This document shows positions 25,297 through 35,740 of a stretch of 64,000 nt of DNA, piece by piece (position 1 is the first letter of the stretch; each line of letters starts with the position of its first letter). The translations under genes were made by a program, and so were the position numbers. Below the pieces are notes generated by a model that searched no databases, was not told the origin of the DNA, and worked only from the letters and a program-made list of their open reading frames with translations. The stretch comes from Plasmodium brasilianum (Eukaryota > Apicomplexa > Aconoidasida > Haemosporida > Plasmodiidae): assembly GCF_023973825.1 (NCBI RefSeq), contig NC_090125.1, positions 1,423,501 through 1,487,500 of the forward strand, read 5' to 3'.

Positions 25297-25449
25297 AAGG
25301 CAAAGGCAAAAATTTCCGAGCAAGATGAAAATATACTTTTTTTGAATTTCAGGCATAATAGCTTTTACTTCAATTATTTTGAAAGGAACAAACAACCTAC
25401 TAGAAAACTTTATTATAATGATATTAAAAATTATCCTTGCCTTATATAA
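25297..25449 (+). pseudogene. Open segment next to splice-like signals, possibly a decayed gene
   Basis: Fifty stop-free codons (KAKAKISEQDENIL, then FERNKQPTRKLYY) of normal amino-acid composition. They are preceded by a consensus donor GTAAGT near 25240 and contain a strong acceptor TTTTTGAATTTCAG. Using that acceptor in another phase gives a hydrophobic reading (IIAFTSIILKGTNNLLE). Both readings cannot be real. It may be a remnant or a short last exon. Confidence 0.2.
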
Positions 25450-27039
25450 TTAAAAATAATATAAAAATATGACAAATTAGACTCATAATTAAATTGTTCA
25501 TTAAAATATGTTGTACATTCAAAATTTATTTTTTTAAAAAAAAAGATATGTTAGGTGAAGCTTAAGATAAAATAAATTTTCTGGCTGATAATAAGGATTA
25601 CGATAAAAGAGTATTTTTAAAGCATTATATAAGCAATATTATCTAAATGACTATTAAATTTGCAATATTTTTGCAGTTTATGTGTATATTACTTCCATTT
25701 TATATCCCTTTTTCCAATAATCATTTACGTTCTTCTTAAAAGCTATTTTTTATATGTAAGATATAATGTGCTATTATGAATTATAACATGGGGGAAAAAA
25801 GCTTTTCCCAAATGTTACTGTTGATTTTTTATTTCTAGATAGTGAATTACATTAGAAAATATATTTTTAGTCATGAGCCATAGATTATGTTTTGTTGTTT
25901 CTTCTTTTCATCGTTAAGGAAAAATATCTGAAATAAAGATGTATGGTAAAAATTATTCGTTTTATTATAACATTTGTAAAATACTAAGGGAAAATGACAA
26001 TAGAATAGAATATTCCATTTTTTATTCTTAATCAGTTAGTACGTTTCTGTTTCTAAAACTTAATTGGACATATTTCTATATAAGGAATATATATAAAATA
26101 AAAAATTATATATAGTACACAAAATTTTTATATTTGTGTATTTTTAGTTTTTTCGTTAGGAGGCATAACTTTAGAAGTATATAACAAAATATGTTTATTA
26201 TACGAGAACGTTCTTGTTGTACTAATTAAAATTGTCCACTAATATGATGAGTTAAATATATTCACTCTGTATAATAAAGTATAGCCTGAAATTTAAAGTT
26301 ATTTAATTCTAACGGTGAAAAATATACAACTGCATTCTTATGTTTATTATTGATACATGCAATTTTTTAAGGAGAATTAACAACTTCACAAAAGAGAAAA
26401 ATGTAACGCATTGAATTAAAATAAAAAATGATATTGTAAAAAATTTATATAATTCCATATGTTATACAACCTATTTCTAGTATTTCTAAACTGTAAGAAT
26501 CGGGAATAATTTATATTCCCTCAATATTGCAGCTTTATCCTAATAAATAATGTTTAACAAAAAATAAATTCAGAGTTTTTTGCTATGTAACATACCCAAT
26601 GTCACATTCTTGTAAAAACAAGCAACATAATAAGTATATCTGCAAAAACAGTATTAGAGAAAAAAGGATAAAATAAAAAAATTTGCAAATTTAATCTTAT
26701 TACAGTTATATAAAGCTACTACAAAAATTTCCTCTATATATTTTTCATGATTCTATTATATTTCATAAGTATTTATTTCGTTTAATTTCTAAGTGTGTTA
26801 AATTATAATATCATTTGTATATACTTCATTAATAATTCCTAAAAGATATTTTTCTAAAAGTAAAATAACATTCTATACAAAATTCCAGAAACACTCAACA
26901 ACAGCTATGTTTACGTTTAGTTTAAATAATAAAAATATATATATATATATATTTTTCATAGATTAAAATACAAAAATGAATTTGAATAAAATACACAATT
27001 ATAAGGAAATAATATAAAAAACACATCCCCTTTTAATAT

Positions 27040-29610
27040 AATAATTTAATAAATAATAAAATTATAATTAAATATTATATATATAAAATATATGTATTAA
27101 AACAAATAATAAAATTATAATTAAATATTATATAAATAAAATATATCTATTAAAACAAATAATTAAATATATATATTAAATAAATTGATTAATTATATAT
27201 TTAATAAATTAATTAAATATTATATAAATAAAATATATGTATTAAAATAAATAATTAAATATATATATTAAATAAATTGATTAATTATATATTTAATAAA
27301 TTAATTAAATATTATATAAATAAAATATATGTATTAAAATAAATAATTAAATATATATATTAAATAAATTGATTAATTATATATTTAATAAATTAATTAA
27401 ATATTATATAAATAAAATATATGTATTAAAATAAATAATTAAATATATATATTAAATAAATTGATTAATTATATATTTAATAAATTAATTAAATATTATA
27501 TAAATAAAATATATGTATTAAAATAAATAATTAAATATATATATTAAATAAATTGATTAATTATATATTTAATAAATTAATTAAATAAATATATAAAATA
27601 AATTAATTAAATAAATACATAAAGTGAATAAATTAAACAAATAGTTAAATATGCATATTAAACAAATTAATTAAATATATAAAATAAATTAATTAAATAA
27701 ATAGTTAAATATATATATTAAAGAAATTAATTAAATATATATAATAAATTAATTTAGTAAATATATTTAAATAAATAATATATATATTTTTATGAATATA
27801 TAATTAAATTAACAATTTTAAATAAACAATTAAATTAGAGTAAATGCTTAATTTATATATATTAAATAATTTAATTGAATAAATACTTTAAAATAGGTAA
27901 TTAAATTTAAATATATATATTAAATATATTAATTAAATACATATTTTAAAGTTAAAAGATTAAATAACTAATATAATTATTAATGTAATAAGTAAATTTA
28001 TATAATTATTTTAATGTAATAAATATATTATTTCAATAAGATTGCATTAATTTAATATTAATAAATGGTAATATTAATGTATAATATACATATAATAATA
28101 GTTTTAATTAATTATTTTAAAAAAATAATAATAAAAGTTAACAAATTAATTATTTTTGAAATTAAAGTTTTGAATAAATACAAAAGAAAATTAACCATGT
28201 ATATATTTCTAATATTATTTATATTTTTAATAATAATATAATGTATTATTTATTTTATATATTATTTTTATTATATAATGTATTAAGTATTGCTAAATTA
28301 TTTTAAGATATAATATTAAATTAATTAATTAACATATTTTTTTTTTATCATATTATTTTAATACGAACTAATTATATTAAATTATTAAATTTATTTTATT
28401 ATTATTATAATAACTAAATTATATTGTAAAAATATAAATTATAACGGGTATATTATTTAATTATTAATAAAATATGTGTGCTATTTTTTATTTAAATTAA
28501 TTATTTATTTTTGATAACTATGTACTTTATAAATAATTTGATTATATATTTATGATTATTAATTTAATATTCCTTTGCAATGAAATTACTAATAATTTGT
28601 TTTAATATTATTGTATTAAATTAATTTATTATATTAAAATATTTATTTTATTATAATATATAAATAATCTTAATATAATTTAAATATTTTAATTTTATTA
28701 TATTAAATAATATATATTTTTTTACTTTTAATTAATATTTATTTTAATTAAATATAAATAATTATATATTTTCTTATAATTTAATAATATAAAATAACAT
28801 TTTATACAAAAAAAAAATATTATATGTATAATTTAATTAAAATAATTTATTTGTTATTATTTTTTAATTAAATTAACGCATTTTAATTACTAAATATATT
28901 TTTATTTATGCATTTATTTAATAATATATATTTTTTTTTTTCATTAATATTAAATTAAATATTTTATTTTATTTATTAATTTTATAAATAATTACTTAAT
29001 ATTAAGTAAAATTTTATTTAAGTAAATTTACTATATTAATCAATTATTTTAATATTAATTAATTATAATTAATTTTAATTTTGTTAATTATTTTTATATG
29101 CTATAGTATTTATTAATTTATTAAATTATTATTTTATTATTATTATTTAACTGTTTTATTAATAAATTTATGAACATAATTATTTATTAAATATTTTATG
29201 AATTAATTAATTTATATATTATTAATTTATTTATAAGTGTATATATTTGTTAATTCATATAATTATAATATATTAATTTATTTATTTATTTTATGTATAA
29301 TTCCATACTATTTATTTTTAATATATTATTTTTTAATTAATTTATTTTATATGCTATTCATTAATATGTTTATTTAACATAATAATTTTTTAATTAGAAT
29401 ATAATTTATGATTGTAGTATTGTTTATTAAAGTAATATATTCGTTTATAATTAATTAAATTATTTTATTTGTGTATTTAATGTTATTTAGTGAAACTTAA
29501 ATAATTACATATATTTATAATTTAATTAATTAAATTATTGTATTTGTTTAATATATTTATTTTATTAAATTTATCATCATAATTTTATTATATATTTATT
29601 ATATGTAACT
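27040..29610. other. Probable centromere (nearly pure A+T block)
   Basis: About 2.5 kb with almost no G or C, far below the already AT-rich flanks, opening with a regular tandem array and continuing as irregular A/T words. Plasmodium centromeres are known as single AT blocks of 2-2.5 kb per chromosome with imperfect tandem repeats. The neighbouring genes match, from memory, those around the P. falciparum chromosome 13 centromere. The plus strand is A-rich on the left (TAAATAAATT words) and T-rich on the right (TTTATTTATT words), with the change near 28.1-28.3 kb. Boundaries are by eye. Confidence 0.85.
27131..27592. repeat. 92-bp tandem array in the centromeric block
   Basis: The word TTGATTAATTATATATTTAA recurs at 27185, 27277, 27369, 27461 and 27553, exactly 92 bp apart, and the units between look almost identical by eye. 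It is preceded by two copies of a related 53-bp unit, at 27052 and 27105. Such homogeneity implies recent amplification or gene conversion. Confidence 0.9.
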
Positions 29611-31189
29611 TGAAGATAATTTTTTCTTTAATAAAATTTTAATCATATATACATCAATTATTTTTATAGGTCTTTCATTTAAGAAATTTATTATTTTATG
29701 CAATTTTATATTTCTTTTTCGATGAAATGTATTTATCATAAATATCCATAAATCAATTTTAAAAACGTGTAGTTGCTATAATAGAAGAGATATATGTACT
29801 ATATAAAATGCAATAGTTTCCGATAGTAAATAGTTGTTATTAGTCATATAGTGTAAATAGAACTTATTCATAAAAAAAAAAACTGTTTTATAGCAAACAA
29901 AACTTTTGGATAATATGAAATATGGGTATAACATTTTTTATATAATTTATATATTTTTTGACTATTAAATTTGAAAGCAAAGTATGTTTTTATTTGTAGG
30001 CTTTCTTATACATAAATTGTTTTTATGAAAACATGTGAATAACTTTCTGCAGTTACACATAAATATTGTTTTCTTAATCAAAATTAAGGAAAAAAGAATA
30101 TTTATATTTCATTTTGTCTTTTAATTATATTGATAAGGTCATTTCTTTACCTTTGTTGTTAGATGTTTATAAAATAATATAAATATATTTTATTTATTAT
30201 ATATTATATTAAAATATATGTAGTGAATTATAATCTTGTTTGTTCTATATTGTTTATATATATTGCAAAGTAATCTTAAGAGATTTAATCTAACCAAAGA
30301 ATCGCAAAATTATTTCTTTTTTAAATGATTCAAAATAATATTACTTCCCAAAACGCAATTTTTTACACGCATATAATTCATGAAAGAACAAAATTGTTAA
30401 TGCTGTTAGTTAATAAAAATTACATATATTTAATGAAACATCTTCTAAGATATTAGGAATTTTTTTTTCATTGAAGGAGGATATAAAATATTTTTTCCTG
30501 TTCTGTTTTGAGCTTCATTTTTGGAACATAGTACATCAAAAATGAAAATACAAAATTTAATAGAATCATTTGTGTCTTAAACTGAAAATTTTTGTTGATT
30601 TTGAGTAACCAAATAAATTAAGCTTATTACGTCGTTATGGGACATTTAAACATGTATAAATTAATATTTTTATATAATATGAAGTTATTTTAATAACAAT
30701 TGAAGTTTTATAGGTGGATAAATTATACATTGTATGTATCTATGTAATTTACAAGATTAGAAAAGAATTATTATTATGAGAAAGTGTAATATGAGGTAAT
30801 CGTTTGCATGATGTTTAGCTGTAAATTTGCTCAATGTAAGTTCATTAAAACATATTTATTAAATGTCGTGCGGAAAAAAATACACAAACTGTTATAAAAA
30901 TTCCTCAGGTAAGAAATTAGTAAAATACATAGTTTTTCATAAAGATATGCAGATTCATAAAAAAGTTAAAGTTAACCATTACATAAAATTTCTTTTTTAA
31001 TAAGTGTTTGTAAATAGTATTATTTGAATTTTCTTTAAAATGAAACAAAAATTTATTAGATGGGAAAACGTATCCAACAAATAAAATAATGAAAAATATA
31101 AATTAAATATATAATAGAATTTCTAATGTATACTAAATATGTAACAGTAAAAAAAGAATGTAATACATTTATTTTTAAAAAAGATATTT
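29611..31189. other. Right pericentromeric flank
   Basis: AT-rich but less extreme than the central block. It includes a possible micro-gene on the minus strand at 30468-30645. I found no other supportable exon; 29.65-30.45 kb shows only short open stretches without matching splice signals. Confidence 0.5.
30468..30645 (-). CDS. Candidate two-exon micro-gene with a hydrophobic segment
   Basis: ATG TCC CAT AAC GAC is followed by GTAATA (30630). An acceptor AATTTTCAG ends at 30582, and 37 open codons follow to TGA at 30468. The predicted protein has 42 residues: MSHND, FKTQ, then a membrane-like stretch MILLNFVFSFLMYYV and a charged tail (PKMKLKTEQEK). The phase is consistent, but the intron would be only 49 bases, very short for Plasmodium. 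No family is recognised. Confidence 0.25.
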
Positions 31190-32335
31190 TTAATAAACGT
31201 TATTTTCTGTTATTTTATTGTTTTTATTTTTGTTTCTGTATTCTTCTACAATGTATTCACTTAGTAATAAGATTGGGTTGACATTTACATATTTCTTCAA
31301 AACCTAAAAGACGAAAAGATAAATCAAGCTATATATTTCATGGAATATAAATATATTAAAAAACCTGTAAATTCACTTAAACTAAGAAACATTTATGGAT
31401 CAATAGAACAAATTAAAATAAAAACAAAATATAAATTACTTCTTGCTGGATTTCAAGCAGTTCTGTAGAACCTACTTTTAACTTATCAGTGGTAAAAATG
31501 TCTGTTTGTTCTATTTATTTAAAAAAAAAAAATATTTATTTTGTTATCATATTTATATATCATTTAATATAACTTAGAATAATTTAAATATTTTATATAT
31601 CTTATGTAATGTGAAGCCAATATAATTATTAAAAAGTCTATTTTTTACAAAAATTTAGATAGGTAAAAACAAAATAAAATATATCATATCACGATACATT
31701 CGCATAATTTTAATGAACTACAAAAAAATATAACGGGCCTATCTATATTGTTAATTAAGAAGTATATGTAAATACATTTTTTTCCCTTTACCTACGTCGG
31801 TGTCACCCCTAAAAAGGCTCAAAAAAAAAAAAAAAACATATATATATATTTACCATAATAGTTATTAATATCTCGATGAATAAAATCCAAAGATGTGCAA
31901 ATATATATGTATCACCTTTCACCGTGTAAATTGGTTAATAGTTCCTTTTCATTATTATCATAAAATATATTGAAGTATTTATGTTTCTCTTTTTGATTAT
32001 TTACTAATCTAACTAACTAAAATGATTATGTAGAAAAAAAAATGTAAATTGTCTAAGAATGTAATTCTTTAAGATTTTCATTCACAAATTCTCTTATTAA
32101 TAATCTTATTAATACTTTTTCTAGTGCCTATAAAAATGGCAAATAATAAATTAAAATCATTTCATATAAAAAATAGTAAAAGAAAATTGGACATTTTTGT
32201 ATGTCCTTTTATGCACTATATTGTTAATATTACAGGTAATAAATATGGGAAAATGGTATCTCTGATGTACTTGGAATTCTCATCATCGAATACATCTTTT
32301 CCATATAAAATATTAACAAAATTATCAAAATTCAT
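31190..32335 (-). CDS. Small six-exon gene with a Dpy-30-like motif
   Basis: Assembled by hand on the minus strand. Exons are 32335-32234, 32127-32086, 32016-31916, 31808-31792 (17 bases), 31510-31440 and 31303-31190. All five introns are GT-AG (donors GTAATA, GTGAAT, GTGATA, GTAAAG, GTAATT; acceptors TATAG, TTTTAG, TTTTAG, AAATAG, TTTTAG). The lengths sum to 447 bases, an exact 149 codons, giving 148 residues. The protein starts MNFDNFVNILYGKDVF. The segment YIRDTIFPYLLP/ALEKVL spans the first splice and resembles the Dpy-30/RIIa-like helix pair of ciliary proteins (Y..x.V.P.LLPALE). Near the C-terminus, NPILLLSEYIVEEY resembles the second half of such motifs (NP...LAEYL). Expected role by analogy: axonemal or docking protein, perhaps in male gametes. 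The gene model is better supported than the function. Confidence 0.68.
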
Positions 32336-33461
32336 TTGTATATAATGTAAAAAAATAATAGTTTAATTTATTGGATAATGTGAAAAAATAAAAAAAAAGT
32401 TCTGGTGTCCTCATATAATAAAATGTAGAAAAAGTAAAAATAAATTTATTATAGAGAGTAATTTATTGAACGAAAATTAAGATGCGAGAATAATAATTAA
32501 GATATTTTTTAACTATGTAGTGTATATGGAAAATGGTGTAAATGGAAGAATTTTATGAAATTGTGCTCTACAAAAAAATTAATATATAAATTTTATTAAG
32601 AAAAATGAGAAATATAATAAGTTTTACTTGCTATATTTAAAAAAAAAAAAAAACTTTTATTTAGGAATTATAAATAATAAATAATATGCACATGACACAG
32701 CTTTGGATAAATACTGTTTACGCATTTTTTTCTGCGTAATTACTTAAATAGAATTAAAATTGCTTTCAATAAAAATATAATTTGTAGCAATTAAAATGTA
32801 TTATAAAATAACTATTCAAGATTAATAGAAGCTTTCGAAATTATTTAATGATGAAATTGCATAATCCTAAAAAAAAAATTAAAGACAAACAAAATTATAT
32901 CATAAAGAAAGAAAATGCTACGCGATGTAAAAAATAGGAATACTGAAAACTTATTTTTAATATATAATATTAATTTATTTTATAAAAATACTATTAATGG
33001 AAAATGACAGTATTATATAATTCTTCAAATAATTTTTCTAGGTAATTTTTTTTTTTTATATTTAAAAAAAATTGGAAAGCATTTTCAATATTAAGAGCAT
33101 AATTTTAGTTTTTATCAATGAAACAATTTATAATTATCATATGTTTTCATGTAAATCGACATAATAAATGTAAGCTCAAACATATATAAGTGAATGGGCA
33201 AATAAATATGTATGTGTGTGAATAAAAAGGAAAATGTATATGCAAAATAAATACATTGGCATATGGTGTATCTCATTTGGGATACTCATCTAATTTATTT
33301 ATATATTAATATAAAATATTTCCATATAAATGGATATATATTTCTATTTAAACTTATAATTAAAACATGAACAAAAACGTTTGCATTGTGAGAATATACC
33401 AATTTCAGTAATCATCTATGCTAATTAATATATTATGACTTTCTAAAATAAGAAAAAATTG
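32336..33461. other. Intergenic, upstream of the Dpy-30-like gene and 3' of PRPP synthetase
   Basis: AT-rich with no coding segment seen. It should contain the small gene's promoter and the PRPP synthetase 3' UTR. The stop-free stretch on the plus strand at 32124-32345 is the antisense of exons 1-2 of the minus-strand gene. Confidence 0.55.
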
Positions 33462-35108
33462 TTATGCCTTCATTTCCACTTGCCCATCTGAGAAATCTTC
33501 CATTGCATTCTGTGAATATTCATTGTGAACTCTTTTAATTCCTTCAGCTACTAATTTAGCAACTGACAAAATATGTAATTTTTCACAACATATATTGCTT
33601 GGAATATGTATGGTATTTGTGGTTACAACTTCATCAATACATGATTCGTTAATCTTTTCAATGCAACCATCAGAAAGTATAGCATGGGTGGCATAAAGAT
33701 ATATTTTTCTGGCTCCAGCGTTTTTTAAAAGAGAAGCAACTTTTTTAGATTTCTCACCTGTATCAAGAATATCATCTATTAAAATACAGTCACAATTTTT
33801 AATATCTCCAACTATTGTAAATTTCTCTTTTTCGTATATATTTATATTTTTTTTATCGATGCTTTTATTTTCTGGTATGTTAAATGAAATATTATTTTTT
33901 TTTTTATCTGTATAAGGTATGTTCTTATGCTTGTTACTGGAAACATTATTTGGTTCATTTCTATTATTACTTGGGTGTCCTTCCCTACTATTTATTTCAT
34001 CATAAGAACTAGAGACAAGGGTAGTAAACCCTGCATTAATTGAATGCTTTTTCATTCGAATCCAAAATTCTTTTGTTCTCTCTGCGCCTTCATTGTCAAT
34101 AGAAACAATAACTGGGTTTTGAAGTTTTTTTTTTTTTAAATATTCTACAGCTAATGATTGTGGGTTAATATTCATAAGGGACGGTTGAAAAAGTTTTTCA
34201 TGCGTAGAAAATCCTTCAATTCTCGGATTGTGTAAGTCAACAGAAATAATTGAATCAACACCACAAGCTTGCAACAAAATTGCTATTTCAGGAGCACCCA
34301 ATGAATGTACATAATTATAGTCATCTAAATGGTTTGTTTGTCTTGAATAGTTTAAATAGGGTATAACAGCTGTAACTTTTTTCGCAGATGATCTCCTTAA
34401 TGTTGAAATAAATAAAAATAATTCCATTAAACGAGAATGAACATCTTTACCACCTGATGGTGTAGAATGAATTATATAAATATCTCGCCCTCTAACTTCA
34501 TCCATTATTTGAAGGGCTATTTCCCCATCACTATATTTTCCAACATATGCTCTGCCCAAACTTATTCCTAAATTGGAACATATTTCATTCGCTAATTCAT
34601 GATGACTATTACTAGAAAATATTTGCATATTACTATATTCACTTAATTCTTGGTAATATTCATATTTATCATCTTTTGGTTTCTTCTTATTCTTTTCTAG
34701 GAATGCATCATCTGTCCCAATTAAGTTACGAGACTCTTGAGAATTAGCATTCTTTTTATTATTATTATTATTTATTAAAATAAATTCATTTTTTTTTATA
34801 TTTGTAATTTTATTTTCAATATTTTCATCCTTCTTTGAAGGTACACTTATCCCCAATATATTTGCAAATATAACAATTTCTGTTTTGTAATTACTTTTTT
34901 TGTCATTGTGTCTCTTTTGTTCATTATATAATACTGGATATTCATTAAATTTGTTGTGGTTTGAATTTTCATATACAAAGTGTAAACTCTTATGAAAATT
35001 ATTTTGGTAAATGTTTACTGTTTCATTTTTACTAAAAAAGTGTCTTAGTAATTTGTCTTTATGTTTATAAAGCTTCCGAGAGCAACTATTATAAAATTTA
35101 TTAATCAT
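33462..35108 (-). CDS. Ribose-phosphate pyrophosphokinase (PRPP synthetase)
   Basis: Makes PRPP from ribose 5-phosphate and ATP for purine salvage and for pyrimidine and NAD synthesis. It has 548 residues against about 320 for the usual enzyme. The core spans about 160-530: YSDGEIALQI, the RQ motif in YLNYSRQTN (255-257), VDLHNPRIEGF (290-300), and the PRPP-binding loop CDCILIDDILDTG (439-451). The extra length is a basic, Asn/Lys-rich N-terminal extension of about 155 residues, which might carry a targeting signal, and an insertion of about 60 residues at 368-428 just before the PRPP loop (rich in Asn, Ser, Lys). Single exon. It shares a 2.9-kb divergent upstream region with UPF3. Confidence 0.93.
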   Translation of the reverse strand: MINKFYNSCSRKLYKHKDKLLRHFFSKNETVNIYQNNFHKSLHFVYENSNHNKFNEYPVLYNEQKRHNDKKSNYKTEIVIFANILGISVPSKKDENIENKITNIKKNEFILINNNNNKKNANSQESRNLIGTDDAFLEKNKKKPKDDKYEYYQELSEYSNMQIFSSNSHHELANEICSNLGISLGRAYVGKYSDGEIALQIMDEVRGRDIYIIHSTPSGGKDVHSRLMELFLFISTLRRSSAKKVTAVIPYLNYSRQTNHLDDYNYVHSLGAPEIAILLQACGVDSIISVDLHNPRIEGFSTHEKLFQPSLMNINPQSLAVEYLKKKKLQNPVIVSIDNEGAERTKEFWIRMKKHSINAGFTTLVSSSYDEINSREGHPSNNRNEPNNVSSNKHKNIPYTDKKKNNISFNIPENKSIDKKNINIYEKEKFTIVGDIKNCDCILIDDILDTGEKSKKVASLLKNAGARKIYLYATHAILSDGCIEKINESCIDEVVTTNTIHIPSNICCEKLHILSVAKLVAEGIKRVHNEYSQNAMEDFSDGQVEMKA

Positions 35109-35708
35109 TATTACAGTATATTAACTAAATATTTTTGGTTTCAAGGTTCTGTTAACTTACGAAACTCATGAAAAGAAGCAGAATATTTATATTAATAAAA
35201 TAAACCTTGTAAAAATATAAGGGCCAGTATATATATAAAAAAAAAAGGTATATATAAAAATGAAAGGGTGTTTTACTTATAAAAAACATTTTTTGTTTTC
35301 CTTAATTATTCTGAATATAAATTTGATGAAGTTTCTCTGTGCTTGGATACTAATATGCATATTTACTTTTATTTTTATAATGTAAAGTGAACTGCAAAAA
35401 AAATATATTATATAGTTTCTTCCTTAATCCAATTACATTTTTTTAAATGTAGATATAATAATTTTCTTATATTTTTATGCATACTAATTAAATACGCTCA
35501 TGCAAAACAGATATTCGCTTTTACTCTGTTTTCCTACTACATATATATAAAAAGCAAGATAAACATAAGAACTTGTTATTTTATTTTTATATTAATTTAT
35601 AAATATAGGGATCACCTTAAGTATGTAAATAAAGTTATTTTCATTTTTGCAATTTCTATTTTAGCGTAGTTTTTATAATTTGTGAATACATGAATAAGTT
35701 AGCCTTTC

Positions 35709-35740
<32 letters not shown>

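Larger units (their letters stand above)
22437..27039. other. Left pericentromeric flank, no long reading frame
   Basis: Follows the IN-box gene's stop codon. The first kilobase looks like an ordinary 3' region with poly(dT). From about 23.2 kb, small islands of higher GC carry stop-free segments next to splice-like signals (23258-23782 on the plus strand, about 24614-24747 on the minus strand, 25297-25449 on the plus strand). I could not join them into one convincing gene. They may be short exons, decayed genes or chance. Confidence 0.5.

Noticed and set aside
26243..26295. ATGATGA and CTGA boxes spaced like a C/D snoRNA
   Set aside because: No terminal stem pairs the ends, and such words are frequent in AT-rich DNA.
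32124..32345. 73-codon open frame on the plus strand
   Set aside because: It is antisense to exons 1-2 of the better-supported minus-strand Dpy-30-like gene, and its own composition is not convincing.
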